64,000 nt of DNA from Myxococcus dinghuensis (GTDB lineage: Bacteria; Myxococcota; Myxococcia; Myxococcales; Myxococcaceae). Positions 35,984-43,667 of this stretch are shown in pieces (the stretch's first letter is position 1; each line of letters opens with the position of its first letter). Position numbers and translations under genes: made by a program. The notes under the pieces are model-generated. The model was not told where the DNA came from. It did no database searches and saw nothing but the letters and a program-made list of their open reading frames with translations. The DNA lies in NCBI RefSeq assembly GCF_024198235.1, contig NZ_JAKCFB010000006.1, positions 62,001-126,000 on the forward strand, read 5' to 3'.

Positions 35984-36190
35984 GTGCCCTTCCCGCCCTC
36001 CAAGCGACCTCCCCGCCACTGCGCCCTGTGCGGTCATCCGGAGCTGACGGACGCGCGCGGCCAGGGACGGTTCCTGCTCGTGCCGGACCCCCACGGGCGC
36101 GGCCCCGTCTGTCCTCCCCAGCGCGGCTGCCAGGGTGGCAAGCGCGAGTCGGTGGCCACACCCTCCCCGCTGACGCAGGCCTCCCGCTGA
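35984..36190 (+). CDS. Small protein with CxxC-type metal site, possible gene
   Basis: 68 residues from GTG 35984. It contains CALCGHPE (residues 13-20) and CPPQRGCQGG, a plausible four-Cys zinc site, in a Pro/Arg-rich small protein. No strong ribosome binding sequence precedes it. It lies between the FmdB-like gene and a lipoprotein gene on the same strand. It may be real because the paired cysteines are unlike random reading, but the evidence is modest. Confidence 0.45.
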   Translation: MPFPPSKRPPRHCALCGHPELTDARGQGRFLLVPDPHGRGPVCPPQRGCQGGKRESVATPSPLTQASR

Positions 36191-36231
36191 GCTAAGCAGG
36201 CCCGACCGCGCGCACTGTCGCGGGAGGTGCC

Positions 36232-36981
36232 ATGACGCTCGCCCCACGCCCCCTCTTCTGCCTGACCTTCGTGCTGCTGGCCGCGCTCGCCGCCGGCTGC
36301 GCCAACTACACCCAGATGGCGCCGGAGTCCCGCGCGTCGCTCCAGCGGACGCTGACCGGGCCGGACGCCGAGCAGTACCTGCGCGTCTCCGCCAACATCA
36401 CGCCCTTCTTCGGGGATCGCTCCAAGCGCCTGCTCACGCCCTACGCGCCGGAGGACCTGCGCCTGCTCGACGACAGCGGCGGCAAGCCCATCAACCCCGG
36501 CGAGGTGGAGACCACGCTGCCCGCGGGCACGAAGCTGCGCATCACCAAGGTGGAGTTCCCCACCGCGTGGGTGGTGGCCGAGCGCGTGCTCTACACGCCG
36601 CGCACCTGGCCCTGGGTGTACCTGGCCCGCGAGGACGCGCCGGACGGCCCGCCCCTCATCCTGGTGCTGCCGCCCAACCTGGATCAGCCGGACAACTTCC
36701 GCGCGGAGCTGGAGAAGTACCTGTCCCCCCAGAGCCTGAGGGCGCAGCTCGACGCGCTGGCCGCGCCCGTGCGCGACGCCGTCCTCGCGAAGAAGCTGGT
36801 GAACAACATGCCCGCGGACGCGGTGCGCATGGCGTGGGGGCCCCCGGAGGTGGTGCGCCGCTCGCTGGAGGGCACCGCCAAGAACGAGGAGTGGACGTAC
36901 CCGGGTGGCCGCCGCAAGGCGTTCCTCACCGACGGGCGGCTGGCGCGCGCGGAGGAGGCCGGCGCGTCCGTGCTGCCGTAG
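36232..36981 (+). CDS. Hypothetical lipoprotein
   Basis: 249 residues from ATG 36232, GGGAGG upstream. Lipobox LAAGC (Cys23). The mature protein has TPFFGDRSKRLLTPYAPEDLRLLDDSGGKPI and a beta-rich middle, then a helical tail with AVRMAWGPPEVVRRSLEGTAKNEEWTYPGGRRKAF. That tail resembles the small OmlA/BamE-type fold pattern of A-x-x-x-W-G-x-P seen in envelope lipoproteins (inference). The role is unknown. It is convergent with the PHP gene, 6 bp apart. Confidence 0.83.
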   Translation: MTLAPRPLFCLTFVLLAALAAGCANYTQMAPESRASLQRTLTGPDAEQYLRVSANITPFFGDRSKRLLTPYAPEDLRLLDDSGGKPINPGEVETTLPAGTKLRITKVEFPTAWVVAERVLYTPRTWPWVYLAREDAPDGPPLILVLPPNLDQPDNFRAELEKYLSPQSLRAQLDALAAPVRDAVLAKKLVNNMPADAVRMAWGPPEVVRRSLEGTAKNEEWTYPGGRRKAFLTDGRLARAEEAGASVLP

Positions 36982-36987
36982 CGGGGG

Positions 36988-37710
36988 CTACCGCTGGCGG
37001 CGGCGACGCTTGCCGCCGCCCCCGCCCTGCTTGCGCGCCGCCTGGGCCTCGCCCGGGCGCGTCAGCCGGGGCAGCTCGCCGGCCATCACCGGCCAGAACT
37101 CCCCCTTGAGCAGCTCCGCCACCAACTGCGCCTGCGTCTCCACCGGGCGCTTGAAGAACGTGGCGCCCCGGCCCACCTCGTCCAGCGAACCGCGCGCGTC
37201 GCTGCCCCCGGTGCACGGCAGCTTCAGCGCCTCCGCGGCCTCCACGGCCAGGTCGTTGGCGGTCTGCTTCACGCGGGCGTTGTAGCCCTCCACCGCGCTC
37301 AGCACGTTGAGCGAGCGGACATAGTCCATGGCGGGGTTGGGGAAGTCCCGGTCGAAGGGCCGGGCCGCGACGATGGCGGCGCCCAGCGCCTTCACCTTGG
37401 GCAGACACTCCGCGGCGCTCCAGGGCTTCTCGCGGTTGCTGCCCCACATCTGCACGGGCTCCGGGGCCAGCTCCGGCTTCGGGAAGAAGCACAGGTACTG
37501 GCCCCGGTCCGTCACCAGCTCCAGCCCGACGAAGACCTTGAGCTTCGCCTTCGCGCCGATCTCGAACAGCTCGTCGCACCCGTCCTGGGTGTTCGTCTCG
37601 GTGAAGGCCACTCCGTCCAGGCCGAACAGCGCGGCCCGCTCCAGGACGGCGCGAGGGTCCAGCTCGCACCCCTTGGAGAGGTGGGAATGGGCGTGCAGGT
37701 CGATGAGCAT
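36988..37710 (-). CDS. PHP-domain metal-dependent phosphoesterase
   Basis: 240 residues. The PHP motif order is visible: LIDLHAHSHLSKGCE (motif I, His-x-His), GVAFTETNTQDG (motif II), VGLELVTDRGQ (Glu in motif III region) and GGSDARGS (motif IV). This fold occurs in trinuclear-metal phosphoesterases and histidinol phosphatases; the substrate is unknown. The C-terminus is a basic Gly/Arg/Lys tail (GGGGGKRRRRQR). It is a stand-alone gene on the minus strand. Confidence 0.88.
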   Translation of the reverse strand: MLIDLHAHSHLSKGCELDPRAVLERAALFGLDGVAFTETNTQDGCDELFEIGAKAKLKVFVGLELVTDRGQYLCFFPKPELAPEPVQMWGSNREKPWSAAECLPKVKALGAAIVAARPFDRDFPNPAMDYVRSLNVLSAVEGYNARVKQTANDLAVEAAEALKLPCTGGSDARGSLDEVGRGATFFKRPVETQAQLVAELLKGEFWPVMAGELPRLTRPGEAQAARKQGGGGGKRRRRQR

Positions 37711-37775
37711 GGGCGTCGCTCCCTAACAGGCTCCCCCAGGAGCTGTCGAGCCCGCGATGCCCCCGCTCCCGTCGC

Positions 37776-38051
37776 TCAAGCGAACGCGTAGGACTGGAAG
37801 GTCCCCTGCTTGGCCTGCGTGTTCTTCTCCTCGTAGGTGCGGATGAGGTAGCCCATCAGCATCAGCGAGGACGTGTTCTCCAGCACCCGGGAGGGATCCT
37901 TCGAGATGAGGTTGGCGCTGTAGTTCAAGAAGAACTGCGCCAGCTCCTCCCCCGCCTCCTTGACGATGAGCGCGTTGAGCGCGGTGGGCTCCATCGTCCG
38001 GATGGTGTTGATGAAATCGACCGCGAGGTCCTTCTTGGTCTTCACGTCCAC
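37776..38051 (-). CDS. Small helical conserved-type hypothetical protein
   Basis: 91 residues from GTG 38051, with GGGGGAGG four bases upstream; GTG 38045 is also possible. It begins VDVKTKKDLAVDFINTIRTME and continues with helices (ALNALIVKEAGEELAQFFLNYSANLI, SSLMLMGYLIRTYEEKN). No signal peptide or membrane segment is present. I do not recognise the family. Its good ribosome site, amino-acid composition and divergent position opposite the gene at 38286 support it as real. Confidence 0.72.
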   Translation of the reverse strand: MDVKTKKDLAVDFINTIRTMEPTALNALIVKEAGEELAQFFLNYSANLISKDPSRVLENTSSLMLMGYLIRTYEEKNTQAKQGTFQSYAFA

Positions 38052-38212
38052 GAGCCTCCCCCTTCCCCTTCCCCAGCACACGCCGCCACTCGTGGCCCCT
38101 GCCGCGAGCGCCCCCAGTTTCAGGTGCGACCCGACCAATCTAGGCACGCCGCCGCCAGTGCAAACCCCCGTCATGAGGCCATCAACGCCCTACCCCACGG
38201 GAAGCCGTGTTT

Positions 38213-38242
38213 TTGACACCTCTGATCACCCCGTGCGATAAC
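38213..38242 (+). promoter_or_regulatory. Sigma70-type promoter of the 38286 gene
   Basis: Perfect -35 TTGACA (38213-38218) and -10 GATAAC (38237-38242) with an 18-base spacer. The predicted transcript start near 38249 gives a leader of about 37 bases. This is the best promoter match I saw in the window. Confidence 0.6.
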
Positions 38243-38246
38243 ACCC

Positions 38247-38276
38247 CCTTGTCCTGTGTCGGGACCGCACAAGGAG
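38247..38276 (+). promoter_or_regulatory. Leader hairpin over the ribosome site of the 38286 gene
   Basis: CCTTGT (38247-38252) can pair with ACAAGG (38269-38274), covering much of the AAGGAG Shine-Dalgarno sequence (38271-38276), nine bases before ATG 38286. It would form at the very 5' end of the predicted mRNA. Only 6 pairs, so the effect may be small. Confidence 0.35.
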
Positions 38277-38285
38277 TGGCAGGCG

Positions 38286-38492
38286 ATGTTCACGGGCGTG
38301 AAGGTCTTCTCCGCCACCAAGGCGAAGGAGCGCGAGGAGTTGGGTGAGAACGTCACCCGTTGGATGAAGAGCAACGCGGATCTGGAGATCGTCGATCGCG
38401 TGATCTGCCAGTCGTCCGACAACGAATTCCACTGCTACACGCTCGTGCTCTTCTACCGGCACGGGAAGGCGCAGCAGCCGCAGCAGCCGTAG
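38286..38492 (+). CDS. 68-residue soluble protein of unknown function
   Basis: ATG 38286 with AAGGAG nine bases upstream; an ATG-like start 30 bases earlier is unlikely because it lies before the ribosome site. The sequence MFTGVKVFSATKAKEREELGENVTRWM is followed by a beta-strand pair (LEIVDRVICQSSDNEFHCYTLVLFY) and a Gln/Pro tail. It looks like a compact alpha-beta fold with two Cys. The family is not recognised. It has its own consensus-like promoter, so it may be expressed strongly. Confidence 0.78.
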   Translation: MFTGVKVFSATKAKEREELGENVTRWMKSNADLEIVDRVICQSSDNEFHCYTLVLFYRHGKAQQPQQP

Positions 38493-38553
38493 CCCTCCGG
38501 GGCAGCGGAAGAAGAAGGGGGCGGCCCCTCCCCTTCCACCATCCCCTGGGTGG

Positions 38554-40710
38554 CTACTCCGTGCGGGGCACGTAGACAGCGACGCTGCGGGGAGCGACGA
38601 CCATCACCGTCTCCGTCCCGGCGAGCTGGAGCGTCCGCTCACTGAAGACGTCCTCGTACGTCGCGGTGCTGGCCGCCAGGCCCCCCAGCAGCTCCACCAC
38701 CAGCGGGCGCTCCACGTCGCCACGGTTGATGGCCACGATGGCGCCCTGCCCGTCCGGCAGTGAGCGCTGGAAGATGTACAGGTCCTTCTCGATGCGCAGC
38801 GTGTGACGCGCCCCTGATTGCAGTGCGGGGTGCGCCAGCCGCGTCCGCCCCAGGGTCTGCACGTGCGCCAGGAGCTGGCGCTCCAGGTCCGTCAGCTCGC
38901 CCCCGAACCGCATCAGCCGGCGGTTGTCCGGATCGCCCGCACCCGGCAGCCCCACCTCGTCCCCGTAGTAGACCAGCGGCACACCCGGCTGGGTGAGGAG
39001 GAAGGTGAAGGCGTACTTCGCCTTCTCGAAGGCCGCCGCGTCCGTCACCGTCGACGGGGGACGTCCAGCGCCGAACGGATCGCTCCCCTCGCCCTGCAAC
39101 TGTCCGGACGCCTGGGACATGAAGCGCGCCACGTCGTGGTTGCCGAGGAACGGCGAGTTGAGCGTGCCCGGCGCGTAGAACACCTCGTTCTCCCGCACCG
39201 CCTGGTCCACGCGCTCCAGCCCCTGGCCGTCCGCGAACGCCTCGCGCACCGGCCAGTACAGCGGGAAGTCGAACTGGCCGTCCAGCTCGCGGGGCCCGAT
39301 GTAGCGGGCGATCTGCGAACGTCCGTCCGTCCCCACGAACGTCTCACCCACCAGGTAGAACTGCGTGCCCGTCATCGCGGTGATGTCGCGCAGGCGCCCG
39401 CGCAGCGTGCGGCCCGCCACCTGCTCCATGTGCTTCACCGCGTCCATGCGGAAGCCGTCGAAGTCCGCGGCCTCCAGCCACCAGAGCGTGTCCGCGATGA
39501 ACTGGTCGACCATCCCGGACGAGCGCCAGTCGTAGTCCGGCAGGTAGTCCGTGAACTTGCAGGTGAGGCGCTTCACCTCCCAGTCGCAATCCGCGGTGCC
39601 GCACACGCAGCTCGCCGCGGTGTTGAACCAGCCGTCCTCGCGGTGGTTGACCCAGTACGGGTGCTCCTGGTGGACGTGGTTGAGCACCAGGTCGGCGATG
39701 ACGCGGATGCCGTGCTGATGGGCCGCATGGGTGAGGGCGCGCAGCTCGTCGATCGAACCGAACCGGTGCTGCGTCTCGCGGGGCTTCGACGGCCAGTAGC
39801 CGTGGTAGCCGGCGTAGTACTTGCCGCCCGTGCCGACGAAGCGCCCCTCCGGGTTCTGGTCCACGGGGGAGATCCACAGCGTCTTGACGCCCAGGGCGTC
39901 GAAGTAGCCGTCCTCGATCTTCTCCGTGATGCCGGCGAAGTCGCCGCCCATGTAGTTGGCGATGGGGTCCACGTCCGCCACCGGGCCGTCATTGTCCGCG
40001 CGGGCGTTGCGGAAGCGGTCCGTGAAGGCGAAGTACATGAGGCCCGCCTCCCACCGGAAGGGCTCGGCCTCCACCCAGAACGGCAGGTAGAGGGGCTCCG
40101 CGGCGCGCCCGGCCGCGTCCATGGCCACCACCTTCACGTGGTGCTTGCCCAGCGCCAGGCCCTCCACGCGGAGCTGGAGGCGCCCGGAGCTGGCGTCGAA
40201 CGCGTCCGGCCGGGGCTCGCCATCCAGCGTCAGGGACACCTTGCCCTGGTCCGGCCCCTCCTCGTCGACGCCGTCGACGTAGTCGACCGCGACGTCCAGC
40301 CTGCCCTCGGGCGTCACGGAGAAGGCGCGCAGCGCCAGCAGGGGCTGGCGGCAGTCCGGCACCGTCAGCCGCGAGTACTCCTCCGCGCGCACCCAGCGGG
40401 AGTACGGGTTCTGCGGATCCAGCATCTCCTCCTTCCCCACCACGAAGCGGTAGCCGTAGTCGCGCGGCTCCAGCCCCTCGAGGCGCAGGGTGAACACGCC
40501 GTCGCCCCGGTCCTCCATCTTCAGCCTTTCGGAGGCGAAGCCATTCCACTCGCCAGTCACGTAGACCGGAGCGACCAGCGACTGCTGGGGCGCGTACGTC
40601 AGCGCCACCTCGCAGGTCCGGACGGCGATGGTGTCCTCGGAGTCTCCACAGGCGGAGGCCAGCAGCAGCGCGGAGAGCGCGACGGTTCGAGAGATGCGGA
40701 TGTGCGCCAT
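38554..40710 (-). CDS. GH13 alpha-amylase-family lipoprotein with N-terminal E-set domains
   Basis: 718 residues. Lipobox LLASAC (Cys21). Residues 30-125 are a CBM48-like module (VAPVYVTGEWNGFASERLKMEDRGDGVFTLRLEG). After a second beta module (130-225), the GH13 barrel follows. Catalytic residues are Asp423 (GFRMDAVKH), Glu456 (LVGETFVG) and Asp526 (LGNHDVARF). It hydrolyses alpha-1,4-glucans or maltodextrin at the cell surface. A Cys-rich insert (ASCVCGTADCDWEVKRLTC) lies in the B-domain region. It is divergently transcribed from the DUF4331 gene. Substrates may include prey glycogen (inference). Confidence 0.94.
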   Translation of the reverse strand: MAHIRISRTVALSALLLASACGDSEDTIAVRTCEVALTYAPQQSLVAPVYVTGEWNGFASERLKMEDRGDGVFTLRLEGLEPRDYGYRFVVGKEEMLDPQNPYSRWVRAEEYSRLTVPDCRQPLLALRAFSVTPEGRLDVAVDYVDGVDEEGPDQGKVSLTLDGEPRPDAFDASSGRLQLRVEGLALGKHHVKVVAMDAAGRAAEPLYLPFWVEAEPFRWEAGLMYFAFTDRFRNARADNDGPVADVDPIANYMGGDFAGITEKIEDGYFDALGVKTLWISPVDQNPEGRFVGTGGKYYAGYHGYWPSKPRETQHRFGSIDELRALTHAAHQHGIRVIADLVLNHVHQEHPYWVNHREDGWFNTAASCVCGTADCDWEVKRLTCKFTDYLPDYDWRSSGMVDQFIADTLWWLEAADFDGFRMDAVKHMEQVAGRTLRGRLRDITAMTGTQFYLVGETFVGTDGRSQIARYIGPRELDGQFDFPLYWPVREAFADGQGLERVDQAVRENEVFYAPGTLNSPFLGNHDVARFMSQASGQLQGEGSDPFGAGRPPSTVTDAAAFEKAKYAFTFLLTQPGVPLVYYGDEVGLPGAGDPDNRRLMRFGGELTDLERQLLAHVQTLGRTRLAHPALQSGARHTLRIEKDLYIFQRSLPDGQGAIVAINRGDVERPLVVELLGGLAASTATYEDVFSERTLQLAGTETVMVVAPRSVAVYVPRTE

Positions 40711-40828
40711 GCGGTTGCCTTTCTACGGGAGGCGCCCGGGCTTTTCCAAGCCCCCGGGAGGGGTGGCGGTGACTCGACGCGTTCCGGGAGGCTCTGGACA
40801 CTGGCCAACATCCCCTGGCGGGCTCGTA

Positions 40829-40848
40829 CCGGGGGGCATGTCCCCCGG
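40829..40848. repeat. Perfect inverted repeat between the amylase and DUF4331 genes
   Basis: CCGGGGG and CCCCCGG flank a 6-base loop (40836-40841) in the middle of the 235-bp divergent region. A second imperfect repeat (CCCGGGCTT / AAGCCCCCGGG, about 40734-40762) lies near the amylase start. Either could be an operator. Confidence 0.35.
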
Positions 40849-40945
40849 AAAGCCCGATGCATTAGGTAGGGATCCCCGGCGAACCGCCCGCACGACTGGG
40901 TCCCACGTCCCGCCCCGTTGTCCCCCATCTGTCCAAGGAGGTTCC

Positions 40946-42322
40946 ATGGGTACGTCCCGCCTGGCGCGGCGTCTTCTCGCGGTCTGTCTGTCCCTGTTGG
41001 CCGGCGGTGCTGGCGCATCCAGCCACCGCGAGGCCCCCCTCATCAGCAACGACCCCGCGGCCGACGGCACCGACATGTATGCCTGGAAGCAGGGCGGCAA
41101 CCTGGTGCTGGTCGCCAACTACTACCCCATCGGGATTCCGTACGGCGGGCCGAACTACTACCTGTTCGACGACAACGTCCTCTACGAGATCCAGATCGAT
41201 CAGACGGGCGACGGCGCGCCGGACATCCGCTACCAGTTCCGCTTCCGCACCCAACTGCGGCAGAGCGCGCTGCCCACCGTGAGCAACACCGCCGGGTACA
41301 ACGCCTACAAGGACTCGTTCCTCTACGCGTTCGCGGGCGTCAAGAGCGCCACCTCGCCGGAGATCCTCCGCTCCCAGACGTACACGCTCACGCGCGTCTC
41401 CGGTGGTGGCGGGCAGCAGCAGGTCATCGTGCGTGACGCCCCGGTGGCCCCCAACAACGTCGGGCGACTGACGACGCCGGCCTATCCCCAGACCGACGGG
41501 ACCACCGCGCTGGACCCCATCACCCAGAGCGCCATCCAGAACGGCTCGGGCTCGGCCTCCGCCTACAAGGTCTTCGTCGGCCCCCGGGACGACCCCTTCT
41601 TCGTCAACCTCTCGAAGACGTTCGACTTCCTCAACTACAACGGACAGCCGAACCGGGACGACCTGGCGGGCCTCAACATCCTGTCGCTCGTCATCGAGGT
41701 GCCGCTCACCGAGTTCAACTCGCCGCACCTGGGCATCTGGACCACCTCGAGCCGGCCCAAGGTGACCACCCGCCGCGCGGACGGGAACGTGGACGCCTCG
41801 GGGGCGTGGGTCCAGGTGTCGCGCCTGGGCAACCCCCTCATCAACGAGGTCATCGTCCCGACGAAGTTCAAGGACTTCTTCAACGCGTCCAAGCCCCAGA
41901 ACGACCTGAAGACGCCGGCCATCGTCGCCATCGTCACCAACCCGGAGCTGCCGCAACTGCTCCAGGCCAAGGGCTTCATCCCGCTCGCCCCGCCCCCGCC
42001 CCGGACGGACCTCGTCAACATCTTCACGCGCAACACCAACGGCGCGTCCACGGGTGAGATGCTCCACATCGATACCAGCAAGGCCACCGCCTTCCCCAAC
42101 GGGCGGCAGCTCACCGACGACGTGACGGACATCGCGCTCCAGGCCGCGGGCGGCGCGTTCTTCACCACCTTCGCGGACGGAGGTCCGGCCACGCTGCCCG
42201 ACGGCGGCACCTTCGCCGCCGCGGCCGCCAACCTCAGCGACGGCGTCGCCGCCAACGACGTGCCCTTCCTCACCGTCTTCCCCTACCTGGCTCCGCCCCA
42301 CTCCGGCGACCCCACGCCCTGA
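40946..42322 (+). CDS. Secreted DUF4331 protein
   Basis: 458 residues from ATG 40946, with AAGGAGG five bases upstream. The signal peptide ends before SSHREAPLISNDPAADGTDMYAW, the hallmark start of DUF4331 proteins. Remaining blocks include YYLFDDNVLYEIQIDQTGDGAPDIRYQFRFRT, FFVNLSKTFDFLNY and DDVTDIALQA. These are exported proteins of unknown function, often paired with a TPR protein, as here (8 bp gap). No enzymatic residues were recognised. Regulation is probably from the divergent region with the amylase gene. Confidence 0.93.
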   Translation: MGTSRLARRLLAVCLSLLAGGAGASSHREAPLISNDPAADGTDMYAWKQGGNLVLVANYYPIGIPYGGPNYYLFDDNVLYEIQIDQTGDGAPDIRYQFRFRTQLRQSALPTVSNTAGYNAYKDSFLYAFAGVKSATSPEILRSQTYTLTRVSGGGGQQQVIVRDAPVAPNNVGRLTTPAYPQTDGTTALDPITQSAIQNGSGSASAYKVFVGPRDDPFFVNLSKTFDFLNYNGQPNRDDLAGLNILSLVIEVPLTEFNSPHLGIWTTSSRPKVTTRRADGNVDASGAWVQVSRLGNPLINEVIVPTKFKDFFNASKPQNDLKTPAIVAIVTNPELPQLLQAKGFIPLAPPPPRTDLVNIFTRNTNGASTGEMLHIDTSKATAFPNGRQLTDDVTDIALQAAGGAFFTTFADGGPATLPDGGTFAAAAANLSDGVAANDVPFLTVFPYLAPPHSGDPTP

Positions 42323-42330
42323 GGCTCCCC

Positions 42331-43611
42331 ATGGCCGCTCCGCGAATCCTGGCCGTGGGTGTCGCCGTGGCGGCGGTCGCCGCGGGAGGGCTCGTGCGCT
42401 GGCTGACCCTGTCCGCGCACGAGCCGGCCCCCCTCGACGGCCCCGAGGCCCTCGTCCAGATGGCGAGGGCCTCCCGGGAAGACGACCCCGCCGCCCAGGC
42501 CCGGCTCGCCCAGGCCTGGATGCGCGAGGCCCATCGCACCGGCGAGGCCCGGTACGTCGAGCGCGCCCGGCTCGCCGCACGCCGGGCCCTGCTGGCGGAC
42601 CCCGAGCAGGTGGACGCGCTGAAGGTGGAGCTGCTCGTGCTCCACCAGGGGCACCAGTTCCAGGCGCTGCGGGACGCGGCGCTCGAGCTGACGCGACAGT
42701 ACCCGCATGACGCCTTCTTCCAGGGGCTGCTCGGCGATGCGTGGCTGGAGCTCGGGAGCTACGACGAGGCGGCGGCGGCCTACACGCGGATGATGGACCT
42801 GAAGCCCTCGCACGCCACCTATACGCGCGTGGGCTATCTGCGGCTGATGGAGGGAGACGTGGAGGGCGCCATCTCCGTCCTCAAGCTCGCGGCGTCGTCC
42901 GCGGACGCCATGGACGACGACATGGTGGCCCGGGCCCTGTGTGAGCTGGGCGACGCGTTCCTCGCCCAGGGCTCCCCCGACATCGCGTTCGACTACTTCT
43001 CCGTCGCCCTGTCCCGCCGCCCGGGCCTGGACCGCGCCCATGTCGGCCGGGGACACGTGCTGCGCGCGCGGGGCGACGATGCCGCCGCGGCGGAGGAGTT
43101 CCGGGCCGCCGTGGCCGCGCGCCCGCTGGCCGGCTACCACGCCCTGCTCGCGGAGACACTCGAGGCCCAGGGGTTGGCGGCCCAGGCGCAGGCGGAATAC
43201 ACCCGGGCCCTCGAGAGCGCCGCACGCGAGGATGCGCGGGAGCAGGCCCGCCTCCTGCTGGACCTGGGGCGGGACGCGCCGCGCGCGGAGCGTCTCGCGC
43301 GCGAGGAGCATGAACGCCGCCAGGACGTCTTCACCCAGGGCATCCTGGCCCAGGCGCTCCTCGCCGTCGGCAAGTTGAACGAGGCCCGAGTCATGGCACG
43401 CAACGCCACCCGCCTGGGCACCCGCAGCACGCGGCTCGACTACGTCGCGGGCCTCGTGGACGCGGCCAGCGGGGATGTCCCCGCCGCGCGGCGACACCTC
43501 ACCGCCGCGCTCCAGGGCATTCCGCGCCTGCCTCCGAGACAAGCGCGGCACGCCCGCGACGTGCTCGGGTCGCTGGACCCGAAACCCCACACCAGCGAGC
43601 GGCTGCGCTAG
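42331..43611 (+). CDS. TPR-repeat protein, partner of DUF4331
   Basis: 426 residues. A single N-terminal hydrophobic segment (about 5-25) may be a signal anchor. At least six TPR-like helices pairs follow (for example RYVERARLAARRALLADPEQV, DAFFQGLLGDAWLELGSYDEAAAAYTRMMDLKP, MVARALCELGDAFLAQGSPDIAFDYF, GRGHVLRARGDDAAAAEEFRAAVA). TPRs provide protein-binding surfaces. It starts 8 bp after the DUF4331 stop, so the two are an operon and likely work together in the envelope. A strong inverted repeat lies just past its end. Confidence 0.9.
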   Translation: MAAPRILAVGVAVAAVAAGGLVRWLTLSAHEPAPLDGPEALVQMARASREDDPAAQARLAQAWMREAHRTGEARYVERARLAARRALLADPEQVDALKVELLVLHQGHQFQALRDAALELTRQYPHDAFFQGLLGDAWLELGSYDEAAAAYTRMMDLKPSHATYTRVGYLRLMEGDVEGAISVLKLAASSADAMDDDMVARALCELGDAFLAQGSPDIAFDYFSVALSRRPGLDRAHVGRGHVLRARGDDAAAAEEFRAAVAARPLAGYHALLAETLEAQGLAAQAQAEYTRALESAAREDAREQARLLLDLGRDAPRAERLAREEHERRQDVFTQGILAQALLAVGKLNEARVMARNATRLGTRSTRLDYVAGLVDAASGDVPAARRHLTAALQGIPRLPPRQARHARDVLGSLDPKPHTSERLR

Positions 43612-43667
43612 GCCCCCCCGAGCACGCGGTGGCTCACGGGGGAGACCCCCCACTGTGCTCGGGGGCC
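43611..43667. terminator. Large inverted repeat between convergent TPR and kinase genes
   Basis: CCCCCGAGCAC (43615-43625) and GTGCTCGGGGG (43655-43665) form a perfect 11-bp stem, extendable with a bulge, and an inner GGGGG-AGA-CCCCC hairpin sits in the loop. It spans the stop of the TPR gene (+) and the 3' end of the kinase gene (-), so it could end both transcripts. No U-run is present. Confidence 0.55.
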
